Source: JACDBD01 sp050743385 (GTDB lineage Bacteria; Actinomycetota; Acidimicrobiia; IMCC26256; JACDBD01). Taken from it: 28,390 bases of DNA. The first letter of the stretch is position 1; every line of letters starts with the position of its first letter. The stretch lies in assembly GCA_050743385.1 (NCBI GenBank), contig JBOGFJ010000256.1, positions 1 to 28,390 of the forward strand, written 5' to 3'. The notes beneath the pieces were generated by a model. The model was not told where the DNA came from and did no database searches. It saw nothing but the letters and a program-made list of their open reading frames with translations. Shown one piece after another: positions 14,900 to 21,712 of the stretch. The translations under genes were made by a program, and so were the position numbers.

Positions 14900-15782
14900 G
14901 GGTCTCGGCGCCCTCATACCCCCCGGGGGTACCGAGGGCTCGCACGTGCCCGCAGCCACCGGCGGGCTTCAGGAGATCCCGGTGGCTGCGATCCAGCCCA
15001 GCCACCTGCAGCCCCGCCGTCACTTCGACGAAGCCGCGCTGGGCGAGCTCGCCGATTCGATCCGCGAAGTGGGGCTGCTCCAGCCCGTGCTCGTGCGCGC
15101 CGATGCCGAGGGCGGCTACGAGCTCATCGCGGGCGAGCGACGCTGGCGGGCGGCGCGCCGGGCCGGGCTCCAGTCGATCCCCGCCCTGGTGCGCACCACC
15201 GACGACGCGTCCGCCCTCGAGCAGGCCCTGGTCGAGAACCTCCACCGCGACGACCTCAACGCGCTCGAAGAGGCGGCCGCGTACCAGCAGTTGATCGAGG
15301 ACTTCGAGCTGACCCACGAGCAGATCGCAACGCGGGTTGGGCGCAGCCGGGCGAGCATCACGAACATGCTCCGGCTGCTGCAGCTCCCGCCGGCGATCCA
15401 GCGGCTCCTGAGCGAGGGTCAGCTCGACGCCGGGCATGCCCGCGCCCTGCTCGGCACCCCCGACCGGGCGTTCCAGGAGCAGCTCGCCCGCCGCGCCGTC
15501 GAAGAGGGCATGTCGGTGCGTGAGGTGGAGGACGCCGTCCGCCAGCACGGCGAGCCTGACGGCAACGGGAGTGGTACCAGCCGGGCGCGCAAGGGTGGAC
15601 GGGTGCGCCCGCCCGGCCTGCTCGAGCTCGAGGAGCTCCTCGGCGAGCACCTCGAGACCCGGGTGCGGGTGTCGATGGGCGCGAAGCGCGGTCGCGTGAC
15701 CATCGAGTTCTCCGATCTCGAAGACCTCGAGCGCATCTACCGCGCGATGACGGAGCCCCGCACCGAAGCCGACTCCGCGTAG
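14874..15782 (+). CDS. parB: chromosome-partitioning protein ParB, 302 aa
   Basis: ParB is a CTP-dependent DNA clamp that loads at parS. The N-terminal ParA-contact motif is GLGKGLGALIPP (residues 6-17). The CTPase domain shows LQPRRHFDE, IREVGLLQPVLVR and the nucleotide-binding motif AGERRWRAAR, then ENLHRDDLNALEEA. The helix-turn-helix is LTHEQIATRVGRSRASITNM. The C-terminal dimerisation region follows a short linker and begins PPGLLELEELLGEHLETRVR. The GTG start at 14874 lies inside the end of parA and has its own ribosome binding site (GAGGAGG, 7 nt upstream). It is the last gene of the plus-strand block from rpmH. Confidence 0.97.
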   Translation: MARRGGLGKGLGALIPPGGTEGSHVPAATGGLQEIPVAAIQPSHLQPRRHFDEAALGELADSIREVGLLQPVLVRADAEGGYELIAGERRWRAARRAGLQSIPALVRTTDDASALEQALVENLHRDDLNALEEAAAYQQLIEDFELTHEQIATRVGRSRASITNMLRLLQLPPAIQRLLSEGQLDAGHARALLGTPDRAFQEQLARRAVEEGMSVREVEDAVRQHGEPDGNGSGTSRARKGGRVRPPGLLELEELLGEHLETRVRVSMGAKRGRVTIEFSDLEDLERIYRAMTEPRTEADSA

Positions 15783-15790
15783 CGCAAGCG

Positions 15791-15806
15791 CGCGCGGAAC
15801 CGCGCG
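15791..15806 (+). terminator. possible parB terminator hairpin
   Basis: CGCGCGG-AA-CCGCGCG is a 7-bp inverted repeat starting 8 nt after the parB stop. The loop is too tight for all pairs to form and no T-run follows, so support is weak. Confidence 0.25.
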
Positions 15807-15819
15807 GAACGCGTCGCGC

Positions 15820-15969
15820 GCCGGGCGCGGCACCGGTAACGGTGTCGGACTCGCCCCGCTTTCCGCCCGAGCCCCTGCTCGCAGCACCTTGCGGTGCTGC
15901 TCGGGTCTTCGACCCGGGTCTCGGCCGGGCGGGGCGAACTGTCCGACACCGACCGGTGCTGCGCCCGGC
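15820..15969. repeat. large imperfect palindrome between parB and the cwlM-like gene
   Basis: The left arm (15820-15859) and right arm (15929-15969) are inverted copies: GCCGGGCGC, GCACCGGT, GGTGTCGGAC and CGCCCCGC all recur as reverse complements in order. One substitution and two small indels separate them. The centre has a perfect 8-bp hairpin with a TTGC loop (15881-15900, GCAGCACC/GGTGCTGC) and a GGGTC-TTC-GACCC hairpin beside it. As RNA from either strand it would form a long stem. It may be a two-way terminator for convergent genes, although no T-run follows either arm, or a palindromic repeat element. Confidence 0.8.
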
Positions 15970-15992
15970 CACCGTGTTGGTCGGGTGGCGGG

Positions 15993-16988
15993 CTAGTCGT
16001 CGGCGGGTGTGTCTTCGATGCCGCGGCGGACGCCGTGGACGATCGCCCGGCCGATGTCGCCCGCGCGCGCGACGAGGCCGCGCATCGCGTCGACGTCGCC
16101 GCGCTCGACGAGTTCGCACACGACCGCGGCCATGCGGGTCTCGCGTAGCAACCCGTGTGACCGGCCGCACGCGGAGCCACCGGGAAGCAGTCGGCCCAAC
16201 TCCTCGTGCACTCCGGTCGCGACGCGGTACCCCCGTTCGGATCGGAAGGTCCGCGATGCGAAGTAGCAGCACCGGCACTCGTCGGCGGGGCCGGAGCCGA
16301 GCGCGAGGCACAGGTCGGCCTCGAACCGGTTTGCGGCCGCCGCGGTCACCGATTCGTCCGCGCTCGACGTGTCGAGCACTGCGTCGGCGCCGGCGGCCAG
16401 CAAACCCCGCGTCACCGCGTCACCCAGAGCCTCGAACCCGAGCGCGGCGACCACGTACACGCGCCGGCCGCCGAGGCGCCGGGGGCCGCGACGGATCTCT
16501 TCCCGCTCGCGCACGCTGGCGACCGATCCCGCGGCCATTCCGCCGACGCGGTCGAGCGCGGCGACAGTGGTCGAACCGCAGATGCCATCGGCCGTGAGCC
16601 CGACGTTGCGCTGAAACTCCGTCAGTGCCGCGATCGTTCCGTCGCCGAGGATCCCGTCTTCGCGCCCGGCGTCGAAGCCGAGGGTGTTGAGACGGCGCTG
16701 GAGCTCAGCGACGTCGTCGCCCCTGAGCATGGGCCGGCGGGCGTAGAGCATGCGGTCACCCAGCGAGAACCCACTCTCGACCAGTGCCGCCCAGGTGTGC
16801 CGGCCGCAGATCCCGTCGACGGCGAGCCCGCGGGCCTCCTGGAAGGCGCGGACTGCGGCCTCGGTGACGTCGCCGAAGCGGCCGGGCTCGTCGCCGGTGA
16901 CGTCGTAGCCGAGCGCCCCGGTTCGCTGCTGGAGATCCCGCACCGCCTCGCCGCTGTCGCCGCGCGCGAGGTCGGCTGGCGGTGTCAC
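15993..16988 (-). CDS. cwlM: CwlM-like protein: two peptidoglycan-binding domains plus degenerate amidase domain, 331 aa
   Basis: The first PG_binding_1 domain is at residues 5-70 (LARGDSGEAVRDLQQRTGAL, DGICGRHTWAAL) and the second at about 85-150 (LRGDDVAELQRRLNTLGF, DGICGSTTVAALDRV). Residues 170-331 occupy the place of an N-acetylmuramoyl-L-alanine amidase (Amidase_3) domain, but the zinc-binding GHG motif is absent (VYVVAALGFEALGD), and the region expected to carry the second histidine reads DLCLALGSGPADE. The domain is therefore probably not an enzyme. In M. tuberculosis CwlM has the same domains, lies in the same place beside trxC/trxB2, and in phosphorylated form activates MurA. The GTG start is 18 nt after trxA. 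The C-terminus carries a Thr in an acidic tail (EDTPADD). The gene symbol rests on architecture and synteny. Confidence 0.8.
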   Translation of the reverse strand: MTPPADLARGDSGEAVRDLQQRTGALGYDVTGDEPGRFGDVTEAAVRAFQEARGLAVDGICGRHTWAALVESGFSLGDRMLYARRPMLRGDDVAELQRRLNTLGFDAGREDGILGDGTIAALTEFQRNVGLTADGICGSTTVAALDRVGGMAAGSVASVREREEIRRGPRRLGGRRVYVVAALGFEALGDAVTRGLLAAGADAVLDTSSADESVTAAAANRFEADLCLALGSGPADECRCCYFASRTFRSERGYRVATGVHEELGRLLPGGSACGRSHGLLRETRMAAVVCELVERGDVDAMRGLVARAGDIGRAIVHGVRRGIEDTPADD

Positions 16989-17006
16989 CGGACGCTACGG
17001 CTCATC

Positions 17007-17336
17007 TCAGGCGATGAACTCGGCGAGGTCCTGGAGGAGCTGCCCCTTGCCCTTCGCCCCCACGAGGCGCTTCACCGGCTCGCCGGCCTTGAACACGAGC
17101 AATGTAGGGATGCTCATCACGTCGTAGCGGCGCGCGGTCTCGGGGTTGTTGTCTACGTTGAGCTTCGCGATGGAGATCTTGCCCCGGTGCTCGACCGCGA
17201 TCTCCTCGAGCGTGGGAGCGATCATCTTGCACGGGCCGCACCATTCCGCCCAGAAGTCCACCAGCACCGCGGTGTCGGCGCCGCCGACCGCTTCGTCGAA
17301 CGTCGCATCCGTCACGGTCTGAATGTCGTCGGCCAC
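17007..17336 (-). CDS. trxA: thioredoxin, 109 aa
   Basis: This is a cytoplasmic thioredoxin, a disulfide reductant recycled by the reductase encoded just upstream. The active site is FWAEWCGPCKMIAP (Cys-Gly-Pro-Cys near residues 32-35), and the cis-proline loop is MSIPTLLVF. The start is GTG 17336 (MADDIQTVTDATF), preceded by GAAAGGG about 6 nt upstream; the open frame up to 17402 lacks a better start and adds non-family sequence. The 109-residue length is standard. A -10-like TACACT lies 27 nt upstream, so it may have its own promoter in addition to read-through from trxB. Confidence 0.97.
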   Translation of the reverse strand: MADDIQTVTDATFDEAVGGADTAVLVDFWAEWCGPCKMIAPTLEEIAVEHRGKISIAKLNVDNNPETARRYDVMSIPTLLVFKAGEPVKRLVGAKGKGQLLQDLAEFIA

Positions 17337-17363
17337 CGGGGTCCCTTTCGACGAGGTTGAGCG

Positions 17364-17369
17364 AGTGTA
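17364..17369 (-). promoter_or_regulatory. candidate -10 element for trxA
   Basis: TACACT on the minus strand, in the 72-nt gap between trxB and trxA, lies 27 nt before the trxA start. No matching -35 at 16-18 nt is visible. Confidence 0.3.
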
Positions 17370-17408
17370 CTGACCGGTCAACCGCGACCGGGTCTCTGCC
17401 ATTCCGGG

Positions 17409-18395
17409 TCAGCCTGCCCGCACCGCCGCTTCCGCATGTGCCTTGGCCTCGAGCCAGCGCTCGGCCTCGATCGCGGCCATGCATCCGGTACCGGCGGCGG
17501 TGATCGCCTGGCGGAAGACGTGGTCTGCCACATCACCGGCTGCGAACACACCTTCCACCGAGGTGCGAGTCGAGCCTGCGAACGGCAGCACGAGGTACCC
17601 GTTCGCGTCCATGTCGAGCTGGCCCTCGAACAGCTTCGTGTTGGGGTCGTGACCGATGGCCACGAACAACCCGTCGACCTCGAGTTCGGAAACCTCGCCG
17701 GTCACGGTGTCGCGCAGCTTCAGCGCGTCGACGTTGCCATTTCCCACGACGTCCTCGACGACCGAGTTCCACCGGAACTCGATCTTGGGGTTCGCGAACG
17801 CGCGCTCCTGCATGATCTTCGATGCCCGGAGCTCGTCGCGGCGGTGCAACACCGTCACCCTCGTCGCGAACTTCGTGAGGAAGAGCGCCTCCTCGATGGC
17901 GGAGTCGCCGCCGCCCACGACCGCGATCGGCTTTTCCCGGTAGAAGAATCCGTCGCAGGTTGCGCAGGTGGAGACGCCCTGGCCGAGCAGCCGACGCTCC
18001 GACTCGAGGCCGAGCATGCGTGCCGACGCTCCGGTCGACACGACCACGGCCTGGGCCCGGTACTCGGTGTCGCCGACCCAGATGCCGAACGGCGACGCGG
18101 AGAGATCGACGCGGTCGACGTCGGCGGTCACGAACTCGGCGCCGAAGCGGGCTGCCTGCTCGCGGAACTTGCTCATGAGCTCGGGCCCGAGGACGCCGTC
18201 GGGGAAACCCGGGTAGTTCTCGACGTCGGTGGTGAGCATGAGCTGACCACCGGCTGCGATGCCCTCGATCACGACCGGGTGCAGGTTCGCCCGGGCGGCG
18301 TAGACGGCGGCGGTGAGCCCGGCGGGGCCGGATCCCACAATCACGAGCTCACGGGGTTCGGGCATGGCTCCCTGATCCTGGTTTCGCTGTTCCAC
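17409..18395 (-). CDS. trxB: thioredoxin-disulfide reductase, 328 aa (318 aa from the internal ATG)
   Basis: TrxB is a homodimeric flavoprotein that passes electrons from NADPH via FAD to thioredoxin. The FAD-binding motif is VIVGSGPAGLTAAVYAAR. The redox-active pair is in STCATCDGFFY (Cys-Ala-Thr-Cys). The NADPH site is VVGGGDSAIEEALFL with HRRDELRASKIM. The second FAD motif is VFAAGDVADHVFRQAITAAG. GTG 18395 adds ten polar residues before the family's usual start; ATG 18365 (MPEPRELVIVG) is an equally possible start but has its GGGAG only 2 nt away. It is followed after 72 nt by trxA, and the pair is flanked by cwlM and sigma-factor genes as in M. tuberculosis. Confidence 0.96.
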   Translation of the reverse strand: MEQRNQDQGAMPEPRELVIVGSGPAGLTAAVYAARANLHPVVIEGIAAGGQLMLTTDVENYPGFPDGVLGPELMSKFREQAARFGAEFVTADVDRVDLSASPFGIWVGDTEYRAQAVVVSTGASARMLGLESERRLLGQGVSTCATCDGFFYREKPIAVVGGGDSAIEEALFLTKFATRVTVLHRRDELRASKIMQERAFANPKIEFRWNSVVEDVVGNGNVDALKLRDTVTGEVSELEVDGLFVAIGHDPNTKLFEGQLDMDANGYLVLPFAGSTRTSVEGVFAAGDVADHVFRQAITAAGTGCMAAIEAERWLEAKAHAEAAVRAG

Positions 18396-18432
18396 GTCTA
18401 GCCGTTCCGGGTCTCGCCGTTCCGGGCGCCGG

Positions 18433-18723
18433 TCAGCCGGTCTTCGACTTGGGTGCGCGCCGTGTCCAGAGCAACGCGCCGCCCACGACGAAGATTCCGC
18501 CGAGCACGAGGTAGGCCCAATACACCGGACCGGGCAGATAGGAATCGAGCGCCCGGAAGCTGGCGATGCAAAGGAGCGTCAGCGCCGTGCCGACGAAGAA
18601 CGCCGTGAGCAGCCCGTACACGATTGCCTTGGTGACGTTCTGCGCGGGGACCACGGTCTTGTCGCGGACCGTTGCCACGACCTCCTCGATGCGGTCGGCG
18701 GCCTCGGTGGTCCAGTCGCTCAT
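18433..18723 (-). CDS. small two-pass membrane protein (phage-holin-like), 96 aa
   Basis: The protein starts with an amphipathic segment (WTTEAADRIEEVVATVRDKT). Two hydrophobic spans follow: IVYGLLTAFFVGTALTLLCI (about 34-53) and YWAYLVLGGIFVVGGALLWT (about 68-87). The tail is basic (RRAPKSKTG). It resembles the small holin-like membrane proteins often annotated in actinobacterial genomes; there is no sign of a prophage, so a lytic role is unlikely. A purine-rich ribosome site precedes ATG 18723. It has a candidate promoter of its own and lies between the anti-sigma gene and trxB. Confidence 0.8.
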   Translation of the reverse strand: MSDWTTEAADRIEEVVATVRDKTVVPAQNVTKAIVYGLLTAFFVGTALTLLCIASFRALDSYLPGPVYWAYLVLGGIFVVGGALLWTRRAPKSKTG

Positions 18724-18755
18724 GGGGTTCCCCCGCTCCCTTCACGGACCGAGGG

Positions 18756-18783
18756 AGCGTACCCGGCCCGACCCGTCCGTCAC
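18756..18783 (-). promoter_or_regulatory. candidate promoter (GTGACG-N16-TACGCT) for the small membrane protein
   Basis: GTGACG (18783-18778) and TACGCT (18761-18756) on the minus strand are 16 nt apart in the 74-bp gap after the anti-sigma gene. The predicted start near 18749 leaves a leader of about 25 nt. Confidence 0.4.
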
Positions 18784-18797
18784 ACGGAGCCGGCCGT

Positions 18798-19436
18798 TCA
18801 GGCCGGCGGCACTCGGGCACGTAGCTCGCACGTCGACTGGTCGAGGACGAACGCGGTCTCGTCGGCGCCGGCCACCACGACGAACACGGGAGCGCCCCCG
18901 TACGTCGCCGTGGCCACCAACGTCGGAGCACCCGCATTCTGCTGCTCGAGCACATCAACGCATGCGGCCGGCAACGCCACGACGCCGGTGGCCTCGTCGT
19001 CGAAGCTCTCCGTGTCACCACCACCCGGTTCCTCTCCGGCGTCGGGGGCCGCCCGCGGTTGCGCCAGCGCGTCGAGGCGCTCCCGGAGCACACCCGGATC
19101 GGAGACCTCGCCGAGGTCGCCCGCCGCCGCCCCCGCGACTTGGTCGCGCGTTTCCTCGGTGGGCGCGGCCGAGCGCTCTGCCGTCTCCCGGCCCGTCCCG
19201 TTCCCATCGCGCAGGAGGAGCGCGGCCGCGCCGCCCACCACCGCCACGCCGGCGACCACCGCCGCGATCCGCAGCAACCGGGCGCCCCGCGCGGGCACCG
19301 CGGGTCCGGCTTCGGCGAGCGCGCGCCGCACGAGCCGTCGCCGCGTGAGATCGTCGAGCGGCGGAACCTCGAGCTGCGCCGCAACTTGCTCGTCCCGGTC
19401 CTCAGCTTCGTCGTGGTCGATGTCGTCGTCGTTCAT
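18798..19436 (-). CDS. putative membrane anti-sigma factor, 212 aa
   Basis: The N-terminal 50 residues are acidic and cytoplasmic (MNDDDIDHDEAEDRDEQVAA), with DDLTRRRLVRRALAEA as a possible sigma-binding helix. One membrane span follows (LLRIAAVVAGVAVVGGAAAL, about 49-68), then an extracytoplasmic domain of about 130 residues with two cysteines (ALPAACVDVLEQQ and QSTCELR), which could pair. There is no HxxxCxxC zinc motif, so it is not a ZAS-type anti-sigma factor. The role is inferred from its ATGA overlap with the sigma-factor stop and the matching position of the SigM anti-sigma (Rv3912) in M. tuberculosis. Direct sequence evidence for sigma binding is weak. Confidence 0.7.
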   Translation of the reverse strand: MNDDDIDHDEAEDRDEQVAAQLEVPPLDDLTRRRLVRRALAEAGPAVPARGARLLRIAAVVAGVAVVGGAAALLLRDGNGTGRETAERSAAPTEETRDQVAGAAAGDLGEVSDPGVLRERLDALAQPRAAPDAGEEPGGGDTESFDDEATGVVALPAACVDVLEQQNAGAPTLVATATYGGAPVFVVVAGADETAFVLDQSTCELRARVPPA

Positions 19437-20044
19437 GGCTGGTGTTGGGGCTCCTCACCGCGATCTCCCGTAGGACGCTCCGCCGCGGGGCCGTGGTTCC
19501 CGAGCGCTTCGGCGAGCGCGGCGCGGCCTCGAGCGATCCGCGACCGGACGGTGCCGGGCGGGAGAGCGAGCGCCTCCGCTATCTCGGCGTAGTCGAGGTC
19601 ACACAGGTCACGGAGCACCACCGCCACCCGGAACTCCTCGGGCAGACGGGCGAGCGCAGCGTCGACATCGAGTCGGGCGCCCACCCGGTTCTCGAGCGGC
19701 GTCTCGCTCATCGGCGCGGACTCGGGCACCGCCTCGACCGGTGAGGGCCGCCGACCGCGGCGGCGGCCCTCGTCGAGGGCGGCGTTGGTCGCAACGCGGT
19801 ACATCCACGTCGTGAAGGCGGAGCGGCCGTCGAAGCGGCCGATGCCGCGCGCGATCGCGATCAGCGCCTCCTGCGTGGCGTCGAGCGCGTCGTCGGCGTC
19901 GGCAAGGACGCGCCGACACACCGCGTGGACGCGATCGGCGTGGCGCTCGAGGAGAAGCTCGAGCGCCCGCCGGTCACCGCCGGACGCGGCGGTTGCGAGC
20001 AGGGCGTCGTCGCTGTCGGGCGCGAGGCGACCGCCGCGTACCAC
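19433..20044 (-). CDS. ECF RNA polymerase sigma factor (SigM position), 203 aa
   Basis: This is a group-4 sigma factor with only regions 2 and 4. Region 2 spans about 25-95: LLLERHADRVHAVCRRVLAD, DALDATQEALIAIARGIGRF, and TTWMYRVATNAALDEGRRRG. Region 4 is at about 130-185: ARLPEEFRVAVVLRDLCDLD then YAEIAEALALPPGTVRSRIA, the -35-binding helix-turn-helix. GTG 20044 overlaps the stop of the kinase gene (TAGTG); the longer open frame upstream runs into kinase coding sequence. The stop overlaps the anti-sigma ATG. The locus matches sigM (Rv3911) in mycobacteria, but the target promoters cannot be told from the sequence. Confidence 0.93.
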   Translation of the reverse strand: MVRGGRLAPDSDDALLATAASGGDRRALELLLERHADRVHAVCRRVLADADDALDATQEALIAIARGIGRFDGRSAFTTWMYRVATNAALDEGRRRGRRPSPVEAVPESAPMSETPLENRVGARLDVDAALARLPEEFRVAVVLRDLCDLDYAEIAEALALPPGTVRSRIARGRAALAEALGNHGPAAERPTGDRGEEPQHQP

Positions 20045-21597
20045 TACGCAACCTGGATTTCGCTCACGTTCAACTTGCCCGACGACGGGAGCCGGGTCAA
20101 CCACAGCAGCACGTATCGACCCCTTGTCCCGCGGGTGAGCGGAATCTCGGCCGCCGTGTCCGCGTTCTCGACCGTTCCCCGCGCCTCGCCCCACGCGGCG
20201 AGATCGGGACCAGGCTGGTCGGCGACGTACACCGCTGCGCTCCAACCCGATTCTCGGGTGGCGACGGTCACCGTCGAGAGGTCGTGCACGCCGTCGAGCT
20301 CGACGAACACACCGACGCCGTCCTTGGCGCCTCCGAACGCCTCCGCCGGTGCCTGGTACTGCTCGGTCTCCCATGCCGTCTGCGGATTCCCGTCGAGCAC
20401 GTTGCCGGCCGAGTCCTGGTTCTCCTCCCGGTCGTCGCCGAGCGGGTCGAAGTCATCGGCACCGACGATCGTGACGGGTGCCGCGGGAGCGGAGACGCCT
20501 CCGCCTCCGCTCCCGTCCCCGCCGTCGTCGGTGATGGCGCGGACGCCGGCGTACGCGGCCGCGCCGATCGCCGCGAACACGACGAGCGCGACGAGCACTC
20601 GCGGCCAGCGCCTGCCCCGGTCGGATCGGCCCGATGGGGGCGTCGGGGGCCGGATCGCCGGCGCGGGCGGTGCTGCGCTCGTAGCGGTGCGGTCGACGCC
20701 CACGGTCTGATCCGTGGGCGTGGCGACCGGCTCGCTCGTCCGCGGAACGGCCGGAAGCGACCCCGACGGCGGCTCTCGGGTCGGTTCGAGGGCTTCGAGG
20801 AGCGCGCCCGCCGAAGGGAACCTCTCATCGGCGTCGCGTGCCAGACATCTGCTGACGATCGCGTCGAGCGTCGGGGACACGTCCGGGCGATGGGTTCGGA
20901 CCGGGTCGGGTGCTCGCGTAAGCCGCGCCATGGCGGTGCTCACCTCACTGTCACCTGTGAAGGGAAGGGTGCCGGTGAGCATCTCGTACAGCACGAGCCC
21001 GAGCGCGTATACGTCGGCGCGCCCATCGACCGGGTCGCCGCTCACCTGCTCCGGCGCGAGGTAGCGGGCGGTACCCACGACGGTGCCGGTGCGGGTGAGA
21101 TCCTCGTCGCCGGTTGCCTTGGCGATGCCGAAGTCGGTGACCTTGATCTGGCCGTCGGGCGGCACGAGGACGTTGGCGGGTTTGATGTCGCGGTGCACGA
21201 GACCGTTTCGGTGCGCGTGGTCGAGCGCTTCCGCGACCTGGGCGGCGATGTCGGCGGACTCTCCCGGTGGTAGCGGTCCGCGCTGATCGAGCATACGGCG
21301 CAGCGTCGGGCCCTCGACGAGTTGCATCACGATGTACGCGACCCCGTCGTCACCGGTGTCGTAGGTTGCGACGATCGCGGGATGGCTGAGCTTCGCGGCT
21401 GCGACCGCCTCGTGCCGGAAGCGCGCCCGCACGGAGTCGTCGATCGCGAGCTCGGGATGCAGGATCTTCACCGCGACGCGGCGCGAGAGCAGCGGGTCCT
21501 GCGCGTCCCAGACGGTCGCCATGCCACCGCGCGCGAGCTCGCGCGTCAGGCGGTAGCGACCGCCGAGCACACGACCAGGGGCGACGGTCTCCGGCAC
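20044..21597 (-). CDS. transmembrane Ser/Thr protein kinase with discoidin-like extracellular domain, 517 aa
   Basis: The kinase domain (about 14-275) has all catalytic motifs: glycine loop LARGGMATVWDA, lysine in RRVAVKIL, catalytic HRDIKPANVL, DFGIAKA, and the activation-segment APEQVSG. A Pro-rich linker follows, then one membrane helix (WPRVLVALVVFAAIGAAAYA, about 342-361). The extracellular part (about 380-517) begins FDPLGDDREENQDSAGNVLD and GNPQTAWETEQYQAP and resembles the discoidin-like domain at the end of M. tuberculosis Rv3910. There, MurJ, a pseudokinase and this domain are one protein; here the kinase is separate and looks active. GTG 21597 follows a TAGCGT -10 candidate by 7 nt, suggesting leaderless mRNA. 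The 3' end overlaps the sigma gene. Confidence 0.93.
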   Translation of the reverse strand: MPETVAPGRVLGGRYRLTRELARGGMATVWDAQDPLLSRRVAVKILHPELAIDDSVRARFRHEAVAAAKLSHPAIVATYDTGDDGVAYIVMQLVEGPTLRRMLDQRGPLPPGESADIAAQVAEALDHAHRNGLVHRDIKPANVLVPPDGQIKVTDFGIAKATGDEDLTRTGTVVGTARYLAPEQVSGDPVDGRADVYALGLVLYEMLTGTLPFTGDSEVSTAMARLTRAPDPVRTHRPDVSPTLDAIVSRCLARDADERFPSAGALLEALEPTREPPSGSLPAVPRTSEPVATPTDQTVGVDRTATSAAPPAPAIRPPTPPSGRSDRGRRWPRVLVALVVFAAIGAAAYAGVRAITDDGGDGSGGGGVSAPAAPVTIVGADDFDPLGDDREENQDSAGNVLDGNPQTAWETEQYQAPAEAFGGAKDGVGVFVELDGVHDLSTVTVATRESGWSAAVYVADQPGPDLAAWGEARGTVENADTAAEIPLTRGTRGRYVLLWLTRLPSSGKLNVSEIQVA

Positions 21598-21604
21598 CCG
21601 ACCG

Positions 21605-21610
21605 ACGCTA
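21605..21610 (-). promoter_or_regulatory. candidate -10 element giving a leaderless kinase mRNA
   Basis: TAGCGT ends 7 nt before GTG 21597. This is the spacing expected if transcription starts at the G of the start codon. No clear -35 is seen. Confidence 0.35.
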
Positions 21611-21650
21611 GTGCGCCGGTTTTGCCCGCTCTGATCGGGTGATGCGTTCC

Positions 21651-21669
21651 GGGCGGGCTTCGCCCGCCC
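21651..21669 (-). terminator. hairpin after degV (8-bp stem, GAA loop)
   Basis: GGGCGGGC-TTC-GCCCGCCC is a perfect inverted repeat between the degV stop and the kinase start. It lacks a T-run, as is common for high-GC actinobacterial terminators. It would separate murJ-degV transcription from the kinase-sigma unit. Confidence 0.55.
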
Positions 21670-21712
21670 CCGGGCCGCCGGCCGCGTGCGGAGCGGCGAG
21701 CGCGACAGAAAG

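Noticed and set aside
14868..15887. 339-codon open frame on the minus strand opposite parB
   Set aside because: Antisense to parB, which has full motifs and a strong ribosome binding site; the minus frame also starts inside the palindrome.
17370..17381. TTGACC near trxA as a -35 box
   Set aside because: It lies only 6 nt from the TACACT -10 candidate, far too close for a functional pair.
19993..21273. 426-codon open frame on the plus strand opposite the kinase
   Set aside because: Arg/Gly-rich shadow of the kinase gene; the minus strand carries all kinase motifs.
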